DNA from: Tiliqua scincoides
Taxonomy: Eukaryota > Chordata > Lepidosauria > Squamata > Scincidae
Assembly (NCBI RefSeq): GCF_035046505.1
Contig: NC_089826.1
Coordinates: 68,073,254 to 68,137,253 of the forward strand
Direction of reading: 5' to 3'
Length of the DNA: 64,000 nt
Within the stretch, counting starts at the first letter, position 1, and each line of letters begins with the position of its first letter. The position numbers were made by a program, and so were the translations under genes. Under the pieces are notes generated by a model. It did no database searches. It was not told the DNA's origin and saw only the letters and a list, made by a program, of their open reading frames with translations. Of the stretch, positions 52,503 through 63,399 are shown piece after piece.

Positions 52503-53650
52503 TCGGGAGTGACAATTCCTTCCACGCTGGGAGCAAGTGCAGTCTGTCCCTGGTCTGTCTGGCTGGCTATGGGCCTTCCTTCTTTGCCTCTTTGCCTCAG
52601 TCTGTTGGCCAAGTGTCTCTTCAAACTGGGAAAGGCCATGCTGCACAGCCTGCCTCCAAGTGGGCCGCTCAGAGGCCAGGGTTTCCCACCTGTTGAGGTC
52701 CACTCCTAAGGTCTTCAGATCCCTCTTGCAGATGTCCTTGTATTGCAGCTGTGGTCTACCTGTAGGGCGCTTTCCTTGCAAGAGTTCTCCATAGAGGAGA
52801 TCCTTTGGAATCCAGCCATCATCCATTCTCACGACATGACCGAGCTAACGCAGGCGTCTCTGTTTCAGCAGTGCATACATGCTAGGGATTCCAGCTCGTT
52901 CCAGGACTGTGTTGTTTGGAACTTTGTCCTGCCAGGTGATGTCGAGGATGCGTCGGAGGCAGCGCATGTGGAATGCGTTCAGTTTTCTCTCCTGTTGTGA
53001 GCGAAGAGTCCATGACTCGCTGTAGTACAGAAGTGTACTCAGGATGCAAGCTCTGTAGACCTGGATCTTGGTATGTTCCATCAGCTTCTTGCTGGACCAG
53101 AATCTCTTTGTGAGTCTGGAAAACGTGGTAGCTGCTTTACCGATGCGTTTGTTTAGCTCGGTATCGAGAGAAAGAGTGTCTGAGATCGTTGAGCCAAGGT
53201 ACACAAAGTCATGGACAACCTCCAGTTCATGTGCAGAGATTGTAATGCAGGGAGGTGAGTCCACATCCTGAACCATGACCTGTGTTTTCTTCAGGCTGAT
53301 TGTCTGTCCAAAATCTTGGCAGGCCTTGCTAAAACGATCCATGAGCTGCTGGAGATCTTTGGCAGAGTGGGTAGTGATAGCTGCATCGTCGGCAAAGAGG
53401 AAGTCACGCAGACATTTCAGCTGAACTTTGGACTTTGCTCTCAGTCTGGAGAGGTTGAAGAGCTTTCTGTCTGATCTGGTCCGGAGATAGATGCCTTCTG
53501 TTGCAGTTCCAAAGGCATGCTTCAGCAGGACAGCGAAGAAAATCCCAAACAAGGTTGGCGCAAGAATGCAGCCCTGCTTCACTCCGCTTCGGATGTCAAA
53601 GGGGTCTGATGTGGAGCCATCGAAGACAACAGTGCCTTTCATGTCCTTTC
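52503..53650 (-). mobile_element. RTE-like LINE copy lacking both ends (copy c)
   Basis: The minus strand encodes RT (SGVKQGCILAPTLFGIFF, LFADDAAITTHS active site) in one frame, then a shift to the C-terminal segment (WIPKDLLYGELLQGKRPTGR). The 3' terminal ~115 bp and tail are missing and the sequence abuts a truncated 'actcagaagtaagtccc' MITE at 52502, suggesting a deletion across both. The 5' end is truncated near 53650. Confidence 0.9.
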
Positions 53651-53654
53651 CTCT

Positions 53655-54250
53655 TCTACACAATTGTTAAAAGTCCAGGAGCACCAGAGTTGAATGGTTG
53701 GTCACACCTGGACTAGATCATGGAACTGTTTTTACTTTTGTTTCTACTGTTCTGACAATTTTTGAACATAGCATTCTCTGTAGACTAAACCAAGAGCTCT
53801 AGCATGATTCAACTCCAGTTAAGCTAGGACTGACACAGGATCAATTGACTGAACAAATATTGTCCACACCAAATATTGTCAAATATCATGAAACTGATGA
53901 GCAACCCAGAAGAACTTGAAGAACCGTGCTGCTGCTTGCTTACCACAACTGTCTTTAAACTGATTTTTTTTTTCATAGTTGCTATTAACAATGTTTTAAT
54001 TTTCTTTCTTTTATTTTAATTAGCCCTGATCCTGGTGTTTGAGGATAAAAGCCAAGGAGAAATACTATTAAGTGAACAGTTTACACTGTTAAAAACTTTA
54101 CCTTCCTTAAGTTACACCAAGTCATTAGAATTTATTGGGGGGGATGATAGATTGTATCCACCCAAGAGTTCTGATGGAACTCAAGAGTGAAATTACTGGT
54201 CCTCTGGACTAAAATAGGCAACTTGTCCCTTAACAGGGCCAAATGTGCCT
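53655..54250. other. Intergenic, no recognisable gene
   Basis: No gene or repeat assigned. Confidence 0.4.
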
Positions 54251-54254
54251 ATCT

Positions 54255-57200
54255 CTGAATGCCAGATGCAAGGGAATGGCAACAGGATAAAGGTATCTTG
54301 TTGCCATATGTACTCCCAAAGGCATCTGGTGGGCCACTGTGAAATACAGGAAGTAGGACTAGTATATGTATTGGCAACCTTCAGTCTCGAAAGACTATGG
54401 TAACGCGCTCTGAAAGGTGGTTCTGGCACATCGTCTAGTGTGGCTGAAAAGGCCAATCCGGGAGTGACAATCCCTTCCACACCGGGAGCAAGTGCAGTCT
54501 GTCCCTGGTCTGTCTCCCTGGCTATGGGCCTTCCTTCTTTGCCTCTTAGCCTCAGACTGTTGGCAAAGTGTCTCTTCAAACTGGGAAAGGCCATGCTGCA
54601 CAGCCTGCCTCCAAGTGGGCCGCTCAGAGGCCAGGGTTTCCCACTTGTTGAGGTCCATCGCTAAGGCCTTCAGATCCCTCTTGCAGATGTCCTTGTATCG
54701 CAGCTGTGGTCTACCTGTAGGGCGCTTTCCTTGCACGAGTTCTCCATAGAGGAGATCCTTTGGGATCCGGCCATCATCCATTCTCACGACATGACCAAGC
54801 CAATGCAGGCATCTCTGTTTCAGCAGTGAATACATGCTAGGGATTCCAGCACGTTCCAGGACTGTGTTGTTTGGAACTTTGTCCTGCCAGGTGATGCCGA
54901 GGATGCGTCGGAGGCAGCGCATGTGGAAAGCGCTCAGTTTCCTCTCCTGTTGTGAGCGAAGAGTCCATGACTCGCTGCAGTACAGAAGTGTACTCAGGAC
55001 GCAAGCTCTGTAGACCTGGATCTTGGTATGTTCCGTCAGCTTCTTGTTGGACCAGACTCTCTTTGTGAGTCTGGAAAACGTGGTAGCTGCTTTACCGATG
55101 TGCTTGTTTAGCTCGGTATCGAGAGAAAGAGTGTCGGAGATTGTTGAGCCAAGGTACACAAAGTCATGGACAACCTCCAGTTCATGCTCAGAGATTGTAA
55201 TGCAGGGAGGTGAGTCCACATCCTGAACCATGACCTGTGTTTTCTTCAGGCTGATTGTCAGTCCAAAATCTTGGCAGGCCTTGCTAAAACGATCCATGAG
55301 CTGCTGGAGATCTTTGGCAGAGTGGGTAGTGACAGCTGCATCGTCGGCAAAGAGGAAGTCACGCAGACATTTCAGCTGGACTTTGGATTTTGCTCTCAGT
55401 CTGGAGAGGTTGAAGAGCTTTCCGTCTGATCTGGTCCGGAGATAGATGCCTTCTGTTGCAGTTCCAAAGGCCTGCTTCAGCAGGACAGCGAAGAAAATCC
55501 CAAACAAGGTTGGTGCAAGAACACAGCCCTGCTTCACTCCGCTTCAGATGTCAAAAGGGTCTGATGTGGAGCCATCGAAGACAACAGTGCCCTTCATGTC
55601 CTTGTGGAAAGATCTGATGATGCTGAGGAGCCTGGGTGGACATCCAATCTTGGGGAGAATCTTGAAGAGGCCGTCTCTGCTGACCAGGTCGAAAGCCTTT
55701 GTGAGATCTATGAAGGCTATAAAGAGTGGCTGTCGTTGTTCCCTGCATTTCTCCTGCAGTTGTCTAAGGGAGAATACCATATCAGTGGTGGACCTGTTGG
55801 CTCGGAATCCACACTGCGATTCTGGATAGATGCTCTCTGCAAGTACCTGGAGCCTCTTTAGTACAACTCGGGCAAACAGCTTTCCTACAACGCTAAGGAG
55901 AGAGATGCCGCGGTAGTTGTTGCAGTCACCCCTGTCACCTTTGTTCTTGTACAGCGTGATGATGTTTGCATCCCTCATGTCTTGAGGTACTCCACCTTCT
56001 CTCCAGCAGAGACAGAGGATTTCAAGCAGCTCAGTGACGATGATCTCTTTGCAGCATTTTAGGACTTCAGCAGGGATGCTGTCTTTTCCATGTGCCTTGC
56101 CAAAGGCAAGGGAGTCCAGGGCCACGTGAAGTTCTTCTAGGGTTGGTTCACTGTCAAGCTCTTCCAGCACAGGCAGGCACTCAATGTTGTTCAGTGCTTC
56201 TTCGGTGACTACATTTTCTCTGGAATATAGCTCAGAGTAGTGCTGCACCCAGCGTTCCATCTGCTGCGCCCGATCCTGGATGACCTCGCCTGTGGCAGAC
56301 TTCAGAGGGGCAATTTTCCTCTGTGTTGGACCTAGGGCCTGCTTGATACCATCATACATCCCCTTGATGTTGCCCATGTCAGCTGCTATCTGTATCTCGG
56401 AACAGAGCTGGAGCCAGTAGTCGTTAGCACATCTCCTGGCAGTCTGTTGGACTTTGCTGCGAGCAGTTCGGAGGACCTGCAGGTTGCGCTCACTGGGACA
56501 GGCCTTGTATGCTGCTTGAGCTCTCCTCTTTTCCTCAATGACTGGTGTCAACTCCTCAGAGTGGGCTTCAAACCAGTCTGCCGCCTTGTTGGTCTTCTTG
56601 CCGAATATGGACAAGGCGGTGTTGTAAACGGTATTCTTGAAATGTTCCCATCTGTTGGATGCGTTTGCGTCGGCCGGGCCTGGAAGAGATTCCTCAAGCG
56701 CTTGTGCAAATTCCTCCACTTTTCTCTGATCCCGGGTCTTGCTGGTATCAGTGCGAGGTCTTCCTTTCTTTTTCGTGTGATACATTCGCTTTGTTTGCAG
56801 TTTCACTCTGCTGCACACCAGGGAGTGGTCAGTGTCGCAGGCAGCACCATGATAACTGCGTGTGATCTTGATGCTGGGAAGGCTGGAGCGTCTGGTGAGG
56901 ATCAGGTCGAGCTGGTGCCAGTGCTTTGATCTTGGATGTCTCCAAGAGACTCTATGTTGGGGCTTTGTGTTGAAGAACGTGTTGCTGACACAGAGACCGT
57001 GATGACAGCAAAACTCTAGCAGGCGTTGGCCATTTTCGTTCATCCTCCCAGTGCCAAACTGACCTAAGCAAGTGGGCCATGAACTGTTATCAGCACCAAC
57101 TCTAGCATTGAAATCGCCGAGGATGAACAATGGCTCTTTTACAGGGATTTTCTTGACAGTGGTGGCCAGGTCATCATAGAATTTGTCTTTGGCTTCTGCT

Positions 57201-58260
57201 GGAGACGACAGAGTCGGTGCATAAGCACTGATGAAAGTGACAGGTCCTGCTGATGACTGGAGCTGCAGGGACAAAATTCTTTCACTTCCCACAGTAGGTG
57301 GGATGATGGATTTCAGCAGGGTATTTCTGACCGCAAAGCCAACGCCATGTTCCCTGGTTTCGTTTGGTGGTTTTCCCTGCCAGAAAAATGAGAAATTTCT
57401 CTCCTTGACAGATCCGGAATCTGGCAGCCTAGTCTCTTGAAGGGCGACGATGTCCATCTGCAGTCTGCTCAGCTCCATGTCGATGACAGCTGTTTTGCGT
57501 GCGTCGTCTATTTCTTGCAGGTCATCAGAGAAGCCAGGTGTCATTGTCCTAACGTTCCAGGTGCCCAGCTTTAGGGCAGTAGTTTTCTGTTTTCTGTTGC
57601 ATGGTGCAGAGTTGTCGATCCGCTTGTCGGTTTTCACCCTAAACCCCACGCACCCCATGAGGTTAACGGACCGTGGCGAGGCAACACCTTACTGGCTGGG
57701 GACTGCCCAGCTTAAGGCGGGCGGTAGCTGCCCAATGAGATGCAATGATCTCTCCCACCGTCGGAAGCAGCCCCTGGCGTCATGCTCTACGCCAATCGAG
57801 CAAAGACTTATAACCGGTAAACTGCTGCTTCCCGTGTTGTGCCGACGCCGTATGGCGAAGTTGGAGTGTCCTCTCCAGTGTGCGAAGCCTGGGTAAAGAA
57901 GGTATGGAGGATAGGCTGTTACCCATGCAGCAAATCCCCCCTCTCCACGTCGCTGGAATGGTCCAATGGAAAGGCAGAAGCCAATACGGTTGGTTCCAGC
58001 GGCGTCGCAGGAGTTGCCAGAACGTGACTGTGTTCAGCCATGAACTGCCTAAGGGACTCTGGCTCCGGATTTTGCCTCAAGGTTGACTCCTGAAGCCTTT
58101 TCCACAACTGGATGTAGCCACAAGGCAGTGGAGGTTTGAGGTCAGAGTTTCCTTCTCTTAGATGAGCTGCCTTCCTAGGCTGACGAGTCCCATCTACCCG
58201 GTAAGTAGGACTAGATGGGCCCTTGATTTGTACCAGCAAGATTTTTCTTATGTTCTTATT
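54255..58260 (+). mobile_element. CR1 3' end split by the full-length LINE
   Basis: The left half 54255-54362 (TGCCAGATGCAAGGGAATGG ... AAGTAGGACTAG) and right half 58203-58260 (AAGTAGGACTAGATGGGCCC ... TTCTTATGTTCTTATT) rejoin as one CR1 3' UTR. The inserted RTE-like LINE (54363-58202) duplicated AAGTAGGACTAG. Confidence 0.9.
54363..58202 (-). mobile_element. Full-length RTE-like LINE (copy d), nearly intact
   Basis: 3840 bp flanked by a perfect 12-bp duplication AAGTAGGACTAG (54351-54362, 58203-58214). ORF2 runs 57658-54395 on the minus strand, 1087 codons in one frame. Order: endonuclease (LKLGTWNVRTM, VALQETRLP, ILGDFNARVG, DTDHSLV), linker, RT (AHGKDSIPAEVLKCC, NNYRGISLLSVVGKLF, FIDLTKAFDLV, LFADDAAV active site), C-terminal domain and a [20 protein letters not shown] finger. 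The only break is one TGA at 55541-55543 where copy c has CGA, a C-to-T change at a CpG. About 540 bp of 5' UTR precede ORF2. Clade placement (RTE or relative) is by general resemblance. The 3' tail ends GAAGGTTGCCAATAC. Confidence 0.94.
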
Positions 58261-58269
58261 AAAAATTAC

Positions 58270-58915
58270 ACTACCTTGTATTACAATCACAGTTAATTGG
58301 CATATTTTTTACATCAGTTGATAACCTAAAGTATCTTTTTGTTGTACCAATAAAGCTAATCTTTGAAAATACTAAGCCAGTATTTGATCAATGTTTGATT
58401 AACCAGTTTGATTGCACACAACTTTGAATATGTGGCTCAATCTTTCATGTTTATTTTTATATAGCAGCAGGCAGGAGTGTTTAACTCTTTCTCCCAGCAC
58501 TATGGTCTCAATGGCAGCTTTCCTTCTGGGGCAAATAACAACTTCAGGGGGTCAGTTTTCATTGAGAGCATAATGTGTTTTAATAGAATCCTTTCCCACA
58601 CCACTGTCCCAATTCCAATTGCTTCCACCTCCCTGCAACTGCTATTTACACACACACACAAATCAAACAGAAGGACAAACCTTGTGTTTAACATAATATG
58701 TAGTCTGGCATAGTTAAAACAGTTTTAAAATTTTATTAATTTCCATGAGCGAGAGCTTGAATTTCTCCCATTGAAGTTAACAGAATTTATGTACTTCTCT
58801 TAAACTGGATTATGTGTATGCAGATTAATGGCATGCTGAGGTTTGTTTTAAGGTTAGATATTAAATTTAAAGTTTTTGGTTCATTTTGCAGTTATTATTT
58901 TTCTTCTTTTCTGCC
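58270..58915. other. CNGA1 upstream intron, no recognisable feature
   Basis: AT-rich sequence with a short CA run near 58650; nothing assigned. Confidence 0.4.
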
Positions 58916-58933
58916 AGGTAATATCATCCACTT

Positions 58934-59046
58934 ATGAACACAAGGGAAAGGGTTATCAAAACCCAAAGCACTCATTTAAATGTTCCAAGCTTAGGTAACC
59001 AGGGTGGAAATTATGATATAGAAAGAATGGAAGATGATGAAAGCAG
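58934..59046 (+). CDS. CNGA1: CNGA1 first coding exon
   Basis: Encodes [20 protein letters not shown] and [17 protein letters not shown]. It resembles the human N-terminus in spacing (INTQQSFVTMPN, EKEIRRMENG). The exon begins at about 58918 after a ctgccag acceptor, so 16 nt of 5' UTR precede the ATG and an upstream non-coding exon is implied. Confidence 0.75.
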
Positions 59047-62000
59047 GTAAGATGTTCAGATTTCTTAGTTTATTCTAATATTTCATGGAGTGATCTGCAC
59101 TTGAACAAATTGGACAGCTTTTAAGGTTTTGCCCCTTGCATTCTTGACTATGCTACAGTCATAGATTCCTTCTGTTACATTTCAGTTAAGTTTGGAAGTT
59201 ATATACTTATCTACTTTCAAGGAGCCCAAACTGGTAAAGATTGGCATTGGTGATTAATTATTGCAGCATTTCTCAAACTGTGGGTCGGGCAGCTCTGTCA
59301 TTCTTTGTCCAGCCCATGGTAGGCTGGACTTTGGCTGGTGGGCTGGATAACATTGGCCTGCAGGCCACATTGACCGACAGGCCATAGGTTGCAGACCCCT
59401 GCTTTAAATGAATATGACAAAGTGAGAGAAAGCATTTAATACACAATTTTATGGTAATTAAAACTTGTTTCAATTGCTGTTGGAAGTAGCCTTGTTGCGG
59501 AAAGAAAGTTAAATGTTTTAAATTTTTAAAAACTTTCTTTCTACAGATGGTGCCTTGGTATCCACGAGGGTCCATTCTCGGACCTCCCCATAGATACCAA
59601 AAACTGCAGATAATGAAATCAGTTGTTTTGAGACCTTGAAGCTCCTGGGCTTCCCCCGTGTCTCAGAATGCCTTATAAGGGTAAAAAATGTCACTTCTGG
59701 TTTGCTGGAAGAAACCAGAAGTCACATTTTTTTGCACTCCAGGGCCATTCTGAAGCCCGCAGAGGCCATGGGCGGCATGTGTGCAGGCTTCATAAAATCC
59801 TCTGGAGGCGACCGGAGCACAGCACTAGTTGCCTTTGGAGGGATCAGATTTGGCCAAGACTGAGTAGGCCCTGCATTGAGCCAGATCTGTGGATGGAAAA
59901 TCCATGGACAAATAGGCTCAATCTCAATCATATTGCAGGGATATTAGTTTTCAGTATGCAAAAATAATAGCTACAACCCAACCCCTATTTTGAGCAAGTT
60001 CTTTGCAGGGGTGGGGAAAAGGCCCACCCTTGAAGGTTTATGGATGCAAATGGATTCCTGATGGCTGGGATGGAGTTTTTTCCCTGTTATAAGCTGGTGT
60101 GCTGGTGATTCTGCCATAGCTTTAGTTGTCCTCTGGAATGGGGTGATGACTAGGACTACTGACATTATTGCTCTCTTCCTGGTCATAGAGTCAAGTCAGC
60201 ACCTTGGTTTCTGGGGAGCTGCAGGTGATGAAGTGATTGGGCAGATGTCTTGAGCAACAAGGGAGAACTCTTGTTGAGAACTTGAGCAACTCATGATACA
60301 TGTGATCAAACAATGGATACAGCTCATTTCTGGATCTACTCAGGGTGATGATGGCAGCAAAGAAAATGTTCTTTTTCTGTCACCATTGTGTTGACAGAGA
60401 GCCAGCGAGTGGAGCTTTTCTGACTGGTGCCAGGTTTTCTACATCTTGAACTGTGCAGAGATGTGATGGATGACTCAGTGGCCTGCTATGACCAATTAGC
60501 TAGCAACTTTGCAGATAAAATTGCTCACATCTGTCACAATTTGGACTTGACATTAGCAGAGCCACTTGATGTAGCTACTTTCTGTGCTATTATTCTTATT
60601 CTTATGCTTATTCTTATTATTCTATGGATTATTTTCAGATTGTACAGTCTGAGGGCAGTATTCTTGGTAGTGTAACATCAACTGCATGCCTGCTGGACCC
60701 TTGCCCATCTTGGTGGATGAGATCTGCCTGGGGGAGTAGCCGAGTGTGTAGGGAAAGTCCAGGAAAGGCTATGGCGTTCGGGCCTCTTCAGTCTAGAAAA
60801 GAGACGCCTAAGGGGGGACATGATTGAGATATCCAAAATTATGCATGGGAAGGATAAAGTAGATAGAGAGATGCTCTTTACACTCTCAGATAACACCAGA
60901 ACCAGGGGACATCCACTAAAATTGAGTGTTGGGAGAGTTAGGACAAACAAAAGAAAACATTTCTTTACTTGGTGTGTGGTTGGTCTGTGGAACTCCTTGC
61001 CACAGGATGTGGTGATGGCATCTGGCCTGGATGCCTTTAAAAGGGGATTGGACAGGTTTCTGGAGGAAAAATCCATTACGGGTTACAAGCCATGATGTGT
61101 ATGTGCAACCTCCTGATTTTAGAAATGGGCTATGTCAGAATGCCAGATGCAAGGGAGGGCACCAGGATGAGGTCTCTTGTTATCTGGTGTGCTCCTTAAG
61201 GCATTTGGTGGGCCGCTGTGAGATCCAGGAAGCTGGACTAGATGGGCCTATGGCCTGATCCAGTGGGGCTGTTCTTATGTTCTTAAGATTATTAACACCT
61301 CTTTGGGAAATGGCATGGCACCCCTTTTCATTAAATATTGCTTGATCCCATCATATTAGAGAACTATCCGCCAGTCTCTAACTTCTTGTTTTTGGGCAAA
61401 GTACTCAAATGAGGAGTCAAAGCCCAATGATCATCTGGACCCATTTCACTCTAGTTTCTGTTTCAGAACAGAAACTGCCTTAGTCACTGTTGTTGATGCT
61501 CTTATGCTGGGAACTAGATGGGGGGAGTGCATTGCTGTTGATTCCCCTAGACCTCTCAGCAGCATTAGATTCCATCAATCATGGTATTCTTGCTGGAATG
61601 GGGCTCAGAGGCACTGTTTTGCAATGGTTTTTATACTTCCTGGAGGTCTGTTTTCAGAATGTGGTGCTAGTGGAGTCTTGCTTAGCCCCTTGGGCTATGG
61701 CTTTTGGGGTTCTGCACAGTGTTCGATATCTCTATGAAACTGCTGGGAGAAGTCATCAGGAGGTATGGGGGCTGCGTGTCATCAATATACAGATAACACT
61801 CAGCTCTATATCTCAATTCCACACTATAATAGAAAGGTTTTGAATCTTCTGGATAGTTGTCTGAAGCTGGTAACGGGCTAGATGAGGTTGAATAAACTGA
61901 AACCAAATCTGGACAAGACAGATAATGCTATTGGTGAGAAAACCTGTATGTAAACTGGTTTATGGAATGTCGGCCTGTTTTGGAAGTGGTTGTACTATCT

Positions 62001-63395
62001 TTGAAAGTGCAAGTTCATAGTATGGGAGTACTTTGGACCCAGCTTTACAGCTAGATGCCCAGGTGTCAGCTGTGGCCTGGGGTGCTTTTACTCAGCTTTG
62101 GTTGTGTCAGCTGTGTGCTCCCCTGAACCAAGCAGACCTAGCCATGGTTGTCTATGCATTGAGGACATCTTGGTTGGCCTACTGCAATGCACTTTACATG
62201 AACCTGCCCATGAGAACCATTCTGATACGTCAGCTCTTGCAGAATGCTGCAGCACATTTGCTGACAGGCACAAGCTATTCTGAGCACATCATCCCAATGT
62301 TATTTGGGGTCCATTCTGAACACCACTATGTTTTCTGTGACAGTCATATATTTTCAATCCATTGTTCTAGCAAATCAGATGGTGAAAGGAAAAAGGACAT
62401 GCTGGATAAGGAAAATAAGGATAGTCAGAACAGAAATAAAGATGAGTCCAAGAAGAAAAATAAAGATGAGTAAGTGCTTGTTCAGAGATGATGATGATAA
62501 TGTTGTATATCTCACCTTTCCTTTGCTGAAGGCAAATGCCCAAGATGGCTTATAAGTTTCACAAAGAACAGTGAGGCTTAGAACAATAAATAAAGTTTAA
62601 AAAACTTAATGTACCTGCTTTGGGGGGGGGGAGGGTTGTGGGGAGTCCCAAAGATCTCTGTGACTTGTAGAAAAGTAAAAAAAGCAATTGCAACCCACTT
62701 CCACGTTGCGACCCCAAAATAAGTGGGTCGCGATAGCTTTTTTTTACTTTCTACAAGCCACAGGGAGTCCTGCAGAGGGCTCCCCAAAGCTCCCTGCACC
62801 CCCTGGACCCTGGCAGCAGGTAAATTACGTTTTTAAAAAGCCCCCACTTCCCCCACAGTGGTGTGATCCTAAGGATTGCATTGCTGTCGTTCTCCTCGCT
62901 CCTGCAAAGACTTACCTTTGGACTCAAACACTAAGAGAGTTTGAGAACCAGTGATCTAGAACAATATATTATTATTGCTACTACTGTTATTTATTAGTAG
63001 TAATGCTATCATTGCCCAATCTTTTGTGGGGCCTATGCTAGCAGATCTCGTGATCTGCTGCCATAAATCCTGTTATGGTGCACTCTGGAGCCACCAGTGT
63101 AGACAGCCAGAGGCTCTGCATGCCTGGCAATAGTCCACTTAGGCTTTCTTGGAACAAGTAAGGTGGTGGTGCAGGCAGGTCATGGGTGGTTTGGGGGAAG
63201 ACAGGGTTGAGGAGCTGCCAGATGTCATTTGCAAGGGCCATTTTTTACCACTCTTATAGTAACATTGTCCTTCCTTCTTATCTTTAGGGAGGAAAAAGAA
63301 ATGTTTGTTATTGATCCATTAGGAAACTTGTATTACAACTGGCTGTTTTGCATCACGTTGCCTGTCATGTACAACTGGACAATGATAATTGCTAG
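58934..63395 (+). CDS. CNGA1: CNGA1, N-terminal coding exons (gene continues right)
   Basis: Alpha subunit of the rod photoreceptor cyclic-GMP-gated cation channel. Visible coding exons: 58934-59046 (acceptor at 58917; ATG 58934), 62371-62469, 63288-63395. They encode [20 protein letters not shown]..., a lysine-rich linker ([24 protein letters not shown]), and [20 protein letters not shown] plus [16 protein letters not shown], the pre-S1 and S1 segment, nearly identical to CNGA1 of birds and mammals. Splice phases of the three exons are compatible. The family exon with the YLPGA motif was not found between the first two. Transmembrane segments S2-S6, the pore and the nucleotide-binding domain lie beyond the window. 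Orientation is divergent from NIPAL1, as in human. Confidence 0.9.
59264..59401. mobile_element. hAT-type fragment
   Basis: CAGCATTTCTCAAACTGTGG and GGTTGCAGACCCCTG are hAT-like termini, but they belong to two different terminal types and flanking duplications do not match. Possibly a composite of two partial copies. Confidence 0.4.
59544..59905 (+). mobile_element. Tigger-like fragment
   Basis: After TA, CAGATGGTGCCTTGGTATCC resembles Tigger termini, and AAATCCATGGACA-type sequence follows near 59900. The right end is not defined. Confidence 0.45.
60000..62325 (+). mobile_element. L2 LINE ORF2 remnant, interrupted by CR1
   Basis: Recognisable L2 RT stretches: [15 protein letters not shown] (60490-60540), [17 protein letters not shown] (61360-61410), [20 protein letters not shown] (61525-61590), [15 protein letters not shown] and [13 protein letters not shown] (62170-62275). 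Many frameshifts and stops; old. A CR1 copy (60765-61285) is inserted in it. Confidence 0.85.
60765..61285 (+). mobile_element. CR1 3' end inside L2
   Basis: Encodes the ORF2 end ([40 protein letters not shown]) and 3' UTR with the TTCTTATGTTCTTA tail. L2 sequence resumes directly afterwards. Confidence 0.9.
62371..62469 (+). CDS. CNGA1: CNGA1 lysine-rich linker exon
   Basis: After attgttctag; encodes [20 protein letters not shown] and [13 protein letters not shown], the cytoplasmic charged region typical of CNGA1. Donor GTAAGT. Starts about 40 bp after the end of an L2 LINE. Confidence 0.88.
62655..62766. repeat. Fold-back repeat (hAT-related)
   Basis: Arms 62655-62700 and 62721-62766 pair almost fully (TGTGACTTGTAGAAAAGTAA, AACCCACTT) around a 20-nt loop. 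A hAT-like end GTTTGAGAACCAGTG at 62939-62953 suggests the surrounding element ends there. Confidence 0.65.
63288..63395 (+). CDS. CNGA1: CNGA1 pre-S1/S1 exon
   Basis: After tatctttag; encodes [20 protein letters not shown] and [16 protein letters not shown], the first membrane segment. The donor GTACT splits an Arg codon, as expected before ACFDEL in the family. Confidence 0.95.
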
Positions 63396-63399
63396 GTAC

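Noticed and set aside
56447-56929. 160-codon plus-strand frame
   Set aside because: Antisense shadow of the RTE-like LINE ORF2.
55544-57658. Match to craniofacial-development-like or endonuclease host proteins
   Set aside because: Such annotations usually come from RTE endonuclease domains; here the complete LINE with duplication is visible.
57919-58290. 123-codon minus-strand frame as LINE ORF1
   Set aside because: Its ATG lies outside the element, and no start or known ORF1 motif was seen within the element.
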